Assembly (NCBI GenBank): GCA_033807695.1
Contig: CM066308.1
Location: 3,224,001 to 3,288,000, forward strand
Direction of reading: 5' to 3'
DNA from: Daedaleopsis sinensis
Lineage: Eukaryota; Basidiomycota; Agaricomycetes; Polyporales; Polyporaceae
Length of the DNA stretch: 64,000 bases
Shown here: piece by piece, positions 54,885-64,000 of the stretch
Numbering within the stretch: position 1 is the stretch's first letter
How the letters are laid out: each line of letters starts with the position of its first letter
Position numbers and translations under genes: made by a program
The notes under the pieces: model-generated
Seen by the model: the letters and a program-made list of their open reading frames with translations, nothing else
Told to the model about the DNA's origin: nothing
Database searches by the model: none

Positions 54885-55104
54885 TTAGTGTATCAATGAG
54901 CTACAAGGACAGCCAGGGTAAGAAAGCAAAAGAGCGAGTGCAATGCAGGGATGTCGTCGTGGTGCTGCAAAGTTGATATCGTTGCTGGTGGTGGTGAGTA
55001 CTGTAGTAAGTACGATTGCGGCTCGCGTTGTCTTAGACGCTCATGTGAGGCTACGGCAGCGCTTACTCCTCCGCGTTTCTTGACTTCGGTCCTCGATCTC
55101 CTAC
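54885..55104. promoter_or_regulatory. Shared divergent promoter region
   Basis: 220 bases separate the ATGs of the SIKE-like gene (minus) and the G-patch gene (plus). Regulatory DNA for both must lie here or in their introns. No clear TATA is visible. Confidence 0.5.
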
Positions 55105-56280
55105 ATGGCGACCGTCACCCACTACATCTACTCCCACTACGAGAAGCCGGAGCTCAAAGATGAAGAAGAAACTGTACACGAGCGAACGGAAGAGGACGAG
55201 CGGGATCCCTGGTTTACCGAGTCGACGTTTCGAGTCAACCGTCGCCTCAATAATCCTCCTCGGTTCGTGCCCGCAATCGTCTCCTACGACGAAGTGAACA
55301 ACATGATAGGCGGAGCTTCATCTTCAATACCTCGTTTAGAGGAACTCCCGTCGTCCTCTGGGGTTAGCGACTGGTACCGATCTTTGCCCCGTGCACCCGG
55401 TTCACCCACCATCAGGCCACAAGCCACTCCCCCGCTGAGCAGTATCGCACCCTCATCTGTACCCGCTGATCATGATTCCCTGCCTATCGTCACTGCTAGC
55501 GCTTCTATCTCATTGACTGAGGCATTACCAGCGCCCCAACCCAGGAGGAAAAATAACTGGTTCACCTCTCAGGCTATCACTTCAAAGCCTTCCTCCTCGC
55601 GTTCTACACCTACTCTGGCGGACATCTTGTCGAGAGAACCACCGCCAGAACGCAAGGATCAGCCATTTGTTCCTCCTGTCTTCCTACACATAGGGCCGTC
55701 GAACAGAGGATTCTCCCTGCTGCAGAAGAGTGGGTGGAGCGAAGGCGAAGCGCTTGGTGCCTATGCCCCTAGACGGACGCTCACCCAGAAGGCGTTGGAG
55801 AAGAGGCCAGCGAGGACGATATTGGACGACCGTGAGCTCGCCGTCCAGATGGAGGAGCGAGAAGTCTCAGTTGGCGATGACGACGAAGTCCGCGAAGTGC
55901 GGAGGGTGGAAGTCGTCGACCTTACGCTGTCCGATTCGGAGGAAGAGGACGTCGAGCTCACGAACACTGTCGACTTGGCTTCGGAGCCTTCTGCGGCCAT
56001 ATCCTCACACAACCCCACTGCACTTCTCACCCCGATAGCCACCGTGCTGAAGTCCGACCGCCTCGGCATCGGACTGAAGGCAAAGACGGTCGGGCCACAC
56101 AAAGAGTCCAAGAAGCGAGTTACCCATAATCAGGCTGCGCTCGCCGCACATGTTCGAGCGAACGAGGAGATGCGGATGCGCAAGGCCCTCGTGGGTCGTG
56201 GAACCAGATCGTTCGCTCGCCTAGCAAAGGCAGAAGCTGAAAGGCGCAAGAGACTGCTCGCTAGTCTCAACGTCGACTAG
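55105..56280 (+). CDS. G-patch protein with split motif and SUMO-interaction-like motif
   Basis: G-patch proteins often activate DEAH RNA helicases in splicing or ribosome assembly. This is a single uninterrupted exon of 391 residues. The start MATVTHYIYSHYEKPELKDE at 55105 is the first ATG. The first half of a G-patch lies at residues about 200-215 (NRGFSLLQKSGWSEGEALG). The second half (TPIATVLKSDRLGIGLKAK) lies roughly 95 residues later. The insert between them contains VEVVDLTLSDSEEEDVE, which fits a SUMO-interaction motif (VVDLT followed by acidic/Ser residues). The C-terminus is basic (RSFARLAKAEAERRKRLL). A long Ser/Pro-rich linker precedes the G-patch. Its partner helicase cannot be told. 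Confidence 0.75.
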   Translation: MATVTHYIYSHYEKPELKDEEETVHERTEEDERDPWFTESTFRVNRRLNNPPRFVPAIVSYDEVNNMIGGASSSIPRLEELPSSSGVSDWYRSLPRAPGSPTIRPQATPPLSSIAPSSVPADHDSLPIVTASASISLTEALPAPQPRRKNNWFTSQAITSKPSSSRSTPTLADILSREPPPERKDQPFVPPVFLHIGPSNRGFSLLQKSGWSEGEALGAYAPRRTLTQKALEKRPARTILDDRELAVQMEEREVSVGDDDEVREVRRVEVVDLTLSDSEEEDVELTNTVDLASEPSAAISSHNPTALLTPIATVLKSDRLGIGLKAKTVGPHKESKKRVTHNQAALAAHVRANEEMRMRKALVGRGTRSFARLAKAEAERRKRLLASLNVD

Positions 56281-57063
56281 CGGTGACTAGCGACCGCTTC
56301 GACGACCGCCGTGGACTGGATCCTCCTACTCGCGCGACTGTGACGACCACGCTAGCGATTTGTTTACCTTCAGGCATCCGAGTGGTTGCTCATGTCGGTC
56401 GCACGACTTGTCACCAGGAAGGTTCCGGGTTCACCATTCCAGACCATTCCCTCCTCGTCAACTCCCGCGGCATCTCGCCTGCGGCAGTAACTATGGATCG
56501 CCTGTGCACACTGCACACTACTTATTACGTCCCTTCAACGGCGGACGAGTGATACACTCACGTATTGATGCGTCTCCCTTGTATCTGTTGTATCAACCTA
56601 ATAGTACTACATATGATGCTCAGGCCACCGTGACGATCCGAATTTCGTACTGTCCGCTACATTTGTGTAAAATGCTACTATGCAAGATCTACCTACGCGT
56701 GTATATCATAGCAGCTTCGGACACTTCTACGCTGCTCGATCTCATACTATATTGTCATATACTCGCGCGCGCAGCTGAATCTTCTGATGAGTGTGTGGGA
56801 CGATGAGTAAGTACTGTTGCCTGACTGTTGCTATCGACAGGAACTGAGGAAGAGCCCAGGGCGAGCCAGATCCAAATCTCTGTCGCTTAGCGCTTCCACG
56901 GCAGAGTTAATATTGGGCGCCTCGGACTCATACCCCGTATACCATCCCCATACCATCCCCCTCCCCGCTCAACGCAGTAGAGCGCAAAGCAGGCTTTGCA
57001 TCTCCCTAGAACCGTCCTCGCCTCCGCACGACCCACCCCTCTGACTTCTATAGGTCGCCCAGG
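56281..57063. other. Intergenic and leader of the YPK1 gene
   Basis: No gene supported. From about 56935 the plus strand becomes C/T-rich (CCATACCATCCCCCTCCCC), which suits a promoter and leader for the kinase. Confidence 0.4.
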
Positions 57064-59232
57064 ATGTCTTGGAAGATTGGAAAAAGCAAGTCGAAGCAGC
57101 CCGCCAACGGGCTATCGATCCAGGACATGGATCCGCGCTCTACGACGCCGACCCCGGGCAACCCAAACGGCAAGCTGCAGTCGGGCCTGCTCGCGATCCG
57201 CGTGCTGTGGGCGGAGAACCTCGCCCTCCCTGGGGGCGCGGCGGTGCCGCCCGCGGTGCAGGCCGCTTTGTCCTCGCAACAGGCGAAGGTCGCGGCGTCG
57301 GTGTCGCCGTCGAGCGTGACGCAGCACCGGCTGGCGAACAGGAAGAGCAACAGGGACAGCGTGCAGCGGACGCAGTGCTGGTGGCTGCCGTACCTCGTCA
57401 TGGAGTTCGAGGTCAACCAGGTGCTCATCACGCCGCTGGGCGGGGACCTGGAGAAACCGCTGTACATGTACGAGACGAATTTGTGAGTTGCGCTCGTCCC
57501 TCTCTTCTGTCGTCTTTCATGGTAATGGGTGTGACTGACGTGTTGCTGTCGTGCGTGTGCGCAGCGATGTGTCCCGCCATTCCGAGATTTCCATCCAATG
57601 CTACCTGCGCACGGAGGAGCCGAAGCGCGGGGGCGACGGAGTCGCGGACGACATGGGAAACGACCTGTTCATGGGCGGCGTGCGGTTCACCCCTGACTTC
57701 GACGACCTGTCGTCGCAGGACCAGTGGTACGAGCTCGCCGGTGGCTCGGGCAGGATACAGATCGGTGTTGCGTTTAAGCCGAGCACTGTACGTGGGCGAA
57801 CTGTCCATCTGTGCATCGCCCTGCTAACATGCATTCCCCAGGGCCAATCGCTCACCATCGATGACTTTGAGTTGATCACTGTCATCGGAAAGGGCAGCTT
57901 CGGAAAGGTGCGTCCGGGAGAACCGTGCGTTCTCCACGTCTGCTCAAGCGGCACGGCTAGGTCATGCAAGTCCGGAAGCGCGACACTTCTCGTATTTACG
58001 CGCTCAAGACCATCCGCAAGCAGTACATCGTGCAACGGGGGGAGATCACACACACGCTGGCCGAACGCCTGGTCCTCGCTCGTGTGAGCAACCCGTTCAT
58101 CGTCCCCCTCAAGTTCAGCTTCCAGTCTGAACAGAAGCTGTACCTCGTGCTTGCGTACGTGATTCATCAGCGGGCTTGAGATGTGCCACTGATGTGGCAG
58201 ACAGGTTCGTGAATGGAGGAGAACTCTTCCACCATCTACAGCGCGAACAAAGATTCAACGAAGAGCGATCCCGCTTCTACAGCGCCGAGCTGCTGCTCGC
58301 ATTAGAGCATCTGCATGAGCTCGACGTTGTCTACCGGTTCGTCGATATTTTTGGCATCGAGCATGATATGATCATTCTTCTGACTTTGTTCATCAGTGAC
58401 CTCAAGCCTGAGAACATTCTTCTCGATTACACCGGTCACATCGCGTTGTGCGATTTCGGATTGTGCAAGCTTAACATGAAGGACTCGGATAAGACAAACA
58501 CGTTCTGCGGCACGCCTGAATACCTCGCGCCTGAGATATTATGCGGCCAGGGTTACAGTATGTGATTTGACGTAACTCAGCATCGCCATAGCTAATTTCA
58601 TTTGCATTTAGACAAGACGATCGACTGGTGGACATTGGGTGTGCTTCTCTACGAGATGCTCTCGGGTCTTCCGCCGTTCTATGACGGTTAGTGACTATGC
58701 TATTGTGTCACGGTCGTTAGCTTACCCTATACCACAGAAAACACCGACCACATGTACCAGAAGATTCTACACGATCCCCTGGTATTCGGGGACGACATTG
58801 GCGTCGAGGCCCGCAGCATCTTGACAGGCCTGCTCACCCGCGACCCTACGCAGCGCCTGGGAGTTAATGGAGCGGAAGAGATCAAGTCTCACCCGTTTTT
58901 CGCGAACCATATTGACTTCCAGAAGCTCGTACAGAAGAAGATCCAGCCTCCGTTCAAGCCGAGCGTGTCGAGTCCTGTGGTACGATCCTGTGTACCTCAA
59001 TTTCCGCGTACGATCGCTGATCTTGTTGCACAGGATGTGTCGAACTTCGACACGGTGTTCACGACCGAGGCACCGATGGACAGTGTCGTAGAGGGATCGC
59101 AGCTGTCGCAGACGGTGCAGGCCCAGTTCGCTGGTGAGTGGAAGGTCATGCAGTGCAGAGGCCATTTGCCGACTAAACGCACTTGCAGGATTCTCGTACG
59201 ACGGCACGCACATGCCTGTGAGCCCGTCGTAA
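57064..59232 (+). CDS. YPK1: AGC protein kinase YPK1/Gad8 with C2-like head
   Basis: YPK1 in budding yeast and Gad8 in fission yeast are the main targets of TORC2, acting in membrane homeostasis and stress. The ATG at 57064 gives [22 protein letters not shown]2-like region runs to about residue 215 ([58 protein letters not shown]). The kinase domain has [17 protein letters not shown] (catalytic Lys), [12 protein letters not shown] across an intron, [11 protein letters not shown], and the activation loop [14 protein letters not shown]. The [20 protein letters not shown] segment follows, then the turn region and the hydrophobic motif FAGFSYDG. The stop is at 59230-59232. Eight or more introns. 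All kinase residues needed for activity are present. Confidence 0.92.
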
Positions 59233-59935
59233 TCTGCCACGCCGCAGGTCATCGCCCGCCGTCTGCATCCTTTGGTCTGTGTCCGTCGTTCAACCTCATG
59301 CATACCATAATCCTCCCCCCCCTTCTATCCAAACTCATACATACTATAATGCTCCAAGGAATGGTCGGTCTCACATATATCTTCATATCTACACTCATCT
59401 CTCGGATCCACATAGCGTTGCTACTACTAGTGTCGGTTCTGGCATAGATTGTCCCTAATCGCTCCTTGCTCCTCGTCGCGCTCTTTCAGATTCCTGACTG
59501 CACTCGTTACGCACCTGCGCACCGTACCCGTACATCGTATCATCAGCCAATGTTAATATTCCCGCACACTGCAGCTGGGCGTAGCGTGCTTTTCATTTGA
59601 TTGCGGAGGCGGAGAAACGTTCGCGCGGTCCACGGAAGCACTGGTACGGTCGCATGTGTTGGGTGCGTGGACGGCGCGCGAGGAGCATGCGACCATATAC
59701 TGCATCTTTGGCTGAGGAGGGGTGCGCGAGGGTGGTTTGCTGACTGAGCTGAGGGAGACGGGAGAGCTGGAGGCGAGGCCCACGCGGAAGCCAGCCGGCT
59801 GGGGACAGTCCACTATAAGGGCGCCTATACTCGCTCCGCGGGAGGACTAGTACCGTCATCAGGCGCACTCACAACTTGACCAGTCGCCTATCTCCCACAC
59901 ACTCTCTTCCTCTGCCCTCCACCGAGTCTGCCAAA
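59233..59935. other. Intergenic, promoter of the VAP gene
   Basis: No gene seen. A TATA-like CACTATAAGG lies at about 59810-59819, some 120 bases before the VAP ATG. Confidence 0.4.
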
Positions 59936-61377
59936 ATGTCTGTCTCCCTCAACCCCAGCAGCGTCCTGGGGTTCAACAGTGCGTGCTTCAGATCCTCACC
60001 CGCTGCCCTGAGCCAGAACTGATAGTTGCATCCCCAATCCCGCTCCGCCGCACACGTTCCGCTGCTGCTCTCTTCCACCTCCAGGACCGTTCACCCAGTC
60101 CGTGAAGCGTTCGCTCCAGATTACGAACCACAATGCGCAACCGGTTGCGTTCAAGGTCAAGACGACCGCCCCCAAGGTCAGTCCCGTCCCCGATGTGCGA
60201 TGACAACAGGAGCGCGACGCTGAGCGACACGTACGCATCTCGTGTAGCTCTACTGCGTTAGGCCCAACTCGGGAAGGGTGGAGCCCGGGGAGACCGTCGA
60301 AGTCGCTGGTGCGTAGGCCTTTGTGGAATATGGCTCGGGCGTCGTTGAGGGTGTGCCTTGTCCAGTGATGTTGCAAGCAATGAAGGAGGACCTACCCACC
60401 AACACCAAGTGCAAGGACAAGTTCCTCATCCAGAGCACCATCATCACTCCCGAGAAGGAGAGCATGTCTCTCCAGGACATGGTCAGTTATCCGCGTCTTG
60501 GTTTTTCACATCGAAGACAGCTCACAAACGAGCGTGCCTCCAGTGGAATGTCTCAGGCGAAGAGGTGATCTCACAGAAAATTCGAGTCACCTACCTCCCC
60601 CCCGAAGGCCAGACCGTCCCCGAGGAGGATGAGACACACGCAAACATGAGCTCGCTACTGTCCGTGCCCGGACAGGACGTGAGTACCGCATTCACAGTCA
60701 CCCGGACCATCCGCCTCACCTTTTTCGTCAACCTTTCATAGAACTACGCGACTGTCCGTCAATATCCGCTTACCAACGGCCATGCAACCCGCGAGCCCAG
60801 CGGCGAGGATGGTGCGATTCCCATACCGCCTCCCCAGGAGGAGCACCACGATGCGCCCTCAACCCCACCAAATGTCAACGTGCACCCGCCCCCAGAGCCG
60901 ACACCGTCAGAGCTGCAGCCATCGACGAGCGACGAGGGCGTCGGGATCGTCAACGTCAGCGTGCACGCGCCTCCCCCCAGGCGTCCCTCGCCCCCTCCAT
61001 CGCCGCCCGCCGCCCGCGCCGCCCTGCCTCCGCAAGTCATCGTGCAGGATCCCAACCCCGAGCTGGTCAAGAAGCTCGAGGAGTACAAGTCCGAGATCGA
61101 GCACCTGCGGCAACTCATCGCGTCGATGCCAGAGCCCAGTATCGCCCCGACGTCCGTGACCAGCCCGACGGAGCTCAGGCAGAGGCGACGTGCGCCGCCA
61201 TCCGACGACGGGAGCAGCACGTACGACGGGCGGACGTACGACGGCCGCTCGACGTATGACGGGCAGACAGAAGTCAGCTATGCGGGGAGCGAGATGAGCC
61301 AGCCCGACGGCGTGCCATTACAGGTGGTGATCATCATCGCGCTGGGGGTGTTTGTGACCACGTATCTATTCTTCTGA
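59936..61377 (+). CDS. VAMP-associated protein (VAP/Scs2), ER tail-anchored
   Basis: An ER membrane receptor that binds FFAT motifs and builds contact sites for lipid transfer. The ATG at 59936 gives MSVSLNPSSVLGFN, then exons RPFTQSVKRSLQITNHNAQP, VAFKVKTTAPK, LYCVRPNSGRVEPGETVEVA and VMLQAMKEDLPTNTKCKDKF. These form the MSP (major sperm protein) domain with the KVKTTAP and CVRPN signature, then WNVSGEEVISQKIRVTYLPP. A long Pro-rich linker follows, with a coiled coil, VKKLEEYKSEIEHLRQLIAS. A small repeat region is built of TYDGR units. The C-terminal membrane anchor is VVIIIALGVFVTTYLFF, ending at 61375-61377. Introns are short. Structure is complete. Confidence 0.92.
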
Positions 61378-61954
61378 GGGCGGACGGCCGGTGCCTTTGG
61401 CTTCGTACATATAACTTTGTGGTTTTCCCTCTTTTTATTTTGCGTTCTGTGGTGTCTATCCTATTGTTTGCCGTTCGCGCGGGCGGGGCGTTCCTGCGCC
61501 CGGTCTGCCCGGTCTGTTGTTGTTGGACCTGTCGATGACCCCTTCCACTCGTTTCCTCTCTGTTCATAACGGCCAAATTGCGCTTCCTCTCTCCTTTCCT
61601 CCCTTCCCGTTAACATCAGGACCCCTGCGTCCTGATTCGGCCCCCCTTCCGATCTACATCTACTCTCACCCGCCTGTCCGCGCTCCGTGTGACCCATATA
61701 TGGTACGGTTCAGCTTGTACATATCCTATTACCACCGCCTAAATACACAATGACACAAGGCGTGTTACAGTATATGCTGGATACCCCTTGCTTTACCATA
61801 TCCCTCACCCCCCCGTACGTTTCCCTTCCCGCACATCTACCCTCAAAAACCAATATATGGAACGCGCATATGCCCCTTCCGTCTCTCTTCATTCTTTTCG
61901 CCCACACCTTCCTGGCCGTCCGCAGGTCGTGCAATCAAACACGATGCGTCCCCC
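61378..61954. other. Intergenic between convergent genes
   Basis: 3' flanks of the VAP gene and the GDSL esterase gene. Rich in C/T on the plus strand. No gene supported. Confidence 0.45.
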
Positions 61955-63486
61955 TCAGGCGTCTGAGGCGCGCAACAGCTCTGCCTCGATGGCGTGTGCG
62001 AGCAGACGGTGGACGTGCTCGGTCGGGTGCCCGGTATCTGTGCGTGCGAGTGCGGTGAGAATTCGACGGTCGCTGCGCGCGAAGAGAGGTGCGGCACGCA
62101 CTGTACCAGAAGAACGACGGGTCCTTGCACTCGCAGAACCTGCATACACACACGCACACATCGAGCCAGAAATCAGCATCGACGTCGACGTCAGCCCGCC
62201 TTGAGATCTGAGACCCGAGAGGCGGCGGCTCACCCCGTCACGTTCGCGAACCCGTACTCCGCCGCGCGGTCGAGCACGCGGCCGAACCACGCGTGCGCGT
62301 CGAAGGAGAGCACCGCGACGTCCGGGTGCGTGCGCGCGAAGGCCGCGGCGTGCGCGGCGAGTGCGGCGTTGTAATCGAGGATGTGCTGGCGGTAGAGCGC
62401 GGCGTCGGCGGCGCTGTCGCCGAGGTGGCCCGGGGAGCGCTCGAGGGGCGGGACGTTGACGAAGAGGTATGTCCCGCGCAGGTTGTGCGTGTATGCGTTG
62501 CGCTGCAGGGGCGGCGGTCAGAGGTCACCGGTCACCGGTCAGTGGTTGAGCTGAGCATATAGGTAGGACGGGGACACGTACGACAGCACCGAAGAGGGAC
62601 TGCATCTCGGTCTCCCAGAAGGCTTTGAAGTCCAGCTGCAAACCGGGCGACGTTGAGTGTTATTCTTCAAGCTTTCAGTTTCAAGGTGAGAAGGGCAGAT
62701 ACGCACCGTGGTGTTGTGCAGGGTGTCGCCCGTGTCGTTGATGCCGATCCACCAGGCGACGAGGGTCTCAGCGGCGGGGTGCGGGACCACGCTGGACGCG
62801 TAGGCGACCCACTGCTTGACCTCGTCGACGAGGTCGACGGTGAAGTTGTGGTGCAGCGGGAGTCTGTGCGGACATGGATTGGCCGGGTGTCACAACGGCA
62901 CGACTCGTAAATGGTGCACGCACAGGTCCTTGTCGATGTCCGCCCCAGCGAAGGCGAAGTTCCAGAGCTGGTGCGGGGCGCAGTCGGAGGGCCTGCCGTG
63001 GAAGCAGCCTGTCAGGAACTCTGTCTGCACTTTCGCGGTGCGGTTGTGTCATGTCAACGGGAGGGCGCAAAAATGATTGATGATGAGGCGCACCCAGCTC
63101 GATCCGTCTGAACTCGTCTAGTAACCACATCGTGGCGTCAGATGTGAGTTTGGAGCAGTGTGCGAGCAGACGCACATTCTTCGGGATGATCTCGTTCTCT
63201 AACAGTTCGCGAGGAGTGAAAGCGAGGTCAAAGGCGTCGCCGATAAAACTATAGGGATGGATGATAGTGTGAGTGACCATGTACTCAGGAATTCGCGAAC
63301 TCGAGGAACTCACCTGAAGTTGGCGTGGCCTTTCGTCCCCTGAACGAATGTGTAAGAGTCCCCGAACGCATAGACATACTTCGTCTTCGCCCAGTCGAAG
63401 TTCGCTCTCGGGGGTGCAGCGAAAACAGAAGAAGCGAGCGCGGCGACGAACGTTGCGGCAGAGACTTGCACGACAGAGAGCATCAT
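61955..63486 (-). CDS. Secreted GDSL/SGNH esterase (CE16-like)
   Basis: CE16 enzymes remove acetyl groups from sugars, mainly xylo-oligosaccharides, outside the cell. The signal peptide MMLSVVQVSAATFVAALASS precedes VFAAPPRANFDWAKTKYVYA and the catalytic block FGDSYTFVQG (Ser of GDS). Later exons include FIGDAFDLAFTPRELLENEI, LTGCFHGRPSDCAPHQLWNF with AFAGADIDKD, and LVAWWIGINDTGDT with the GxND block. NLRGTYLFVNVPPLERSPGH and VAVLSFDAHAWFGRVLDRAA come next. The last exons give FCECKDPSFFWY and, after a GTGCGT intron, a TGHPTEHVHRLLAHAIEAEL end with the catalytic His, stopping at 61955-61957. The start is the first of two adjacent ATGs (63486). The minus strand has GGTATATGAG about 45 bases upstream as a possible TATA. 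Confidence 0.85.
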
Positions 63487-64000
63487 CTTGGGTGACGACA
63501 CGGCTCCTTTACATCTGACCGCGTAATACTCATATACCTCCTCATCATGCGCAAGCCGTAAAGCGACCTTGGGGGCCGGCACGGTTAATGTTCAGGTGAC
63601 CTCTGGAATGACCGACCTTTGCGTTCCTAACTTCCTGCACTCGACGGCGGCCCGCTTCATGTTGGGGCAGGTCGGGATAACTCTAAGGCTTCGCATTGTC
63701 ACAGCCTTTCTAATGAGGTCTGACTCTCAATATGCCGTGTCTGGGAGAGGACAAAGATGATGGGTTAATTGACGGTGCTTCAGTAGCCTTCAGTAGCGTC
63801 CCCGCATTCGCCCACGGAGCGGAACGGTGATCTCCGCGCTGGCGTCAGTACCGGGCCGGTGGGCTTCCGACATGCTGCTACTCTGAGAGTCGGAATGCGA
63901 GGTCATGAATGTCCGTGGTGTGTCAGGGTGCGTGTCCCCTGCAGTCTTGCCAGAACATGCACGAAATACCAAACGAACAGCGAAGGACAGCTGAGGGGGC
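63487..64000. other. Right-edge intergenic DNA
   Basis: Promoter side of the esterase gene. No other gene is supported up to the window end. Confidence 0.4.

Overview
The window is nuclear DNA of a wood-inhabiting basidiomycete, most likely an Agaricomycete of the Polyporales type. The genes are short and compact. They carry many 45-70 nt introns with GT..AG ends. Several protein types are characteristic of this group: DUF6593, F-box/LRR-like proteins, an AA9 enzyme with a CBM1, an Arg-type AA9, and Tri5-like sesquiterpene synthases. All gene models below were spliced by eye from reading frames, splice signals and family resemblance, so exon borders are predictions. The species call is inference.

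Left third (1-22.4 kb). A mitochondrial phosphate carrier (minus) and an F-box gene with an apparent one-base frame break come first. Then come two trichodiene-synthase-like terpene synthase genes in opposite orientation, about 9 kb apart. These two copies (A, minus, 6.0-7.3 kb; B, plus, 16.5-17.8 kb) are recent duplicates. They enclose NCA2, an SH3 protein resembling Bud14/Tea4, and a GC-rich minisatellite tract. Two AA9 genes in tandem (minus) follow. One is canonical with a CBM1. In the other, all three copper-ligand positions are replaced.

Middle (22.4-42 kb). Housekeeping genes VPS37, RRP40 and EAF6 are packed together. An accessory island follows: DUF6593, an unknown small protein divergent from a Doc/Fic-fold gene, and a small secreted protein. 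RPT5, a dipeptidyl-peptidase V-like serine peptidase, a KOW-like protein and a third Tri5-like synthase (C) come next. After about 2 kb of gene-poor DNA there is a second F-box gene.

Right third (42-64 kb). This part is mostly conserved housekeeping: MSH5, prohibitin PHB2, a PQ-loop vacuolar transporter, a third F-box gene, a SIKE/FGFR1OP2-like STRIPAK coiled-coil protein, a G-patch protein with a SUMO-interaction-like motif, the TORC2 effector kinase YPK1/Gad8, a VAP/Scs2 tail-anchored protein, and a secreted GDSL/CE16-type esterase.

There is no cytochrome P450 or transporter beside the three terpene synthases, so this is not a classical biosynthetic cluster. The secreted enzymes (two AA9, GDSL esterase, small secreted protein) fit lignocellulose decay. 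I found no tRNA, rRNA, CRISPR or intact transposon. The most unusual signals are the splicing-assembled start codon and altered metal motifs of the terpene synthases, the copper-less AA9, and the Doc-like gene with its divergent partner.
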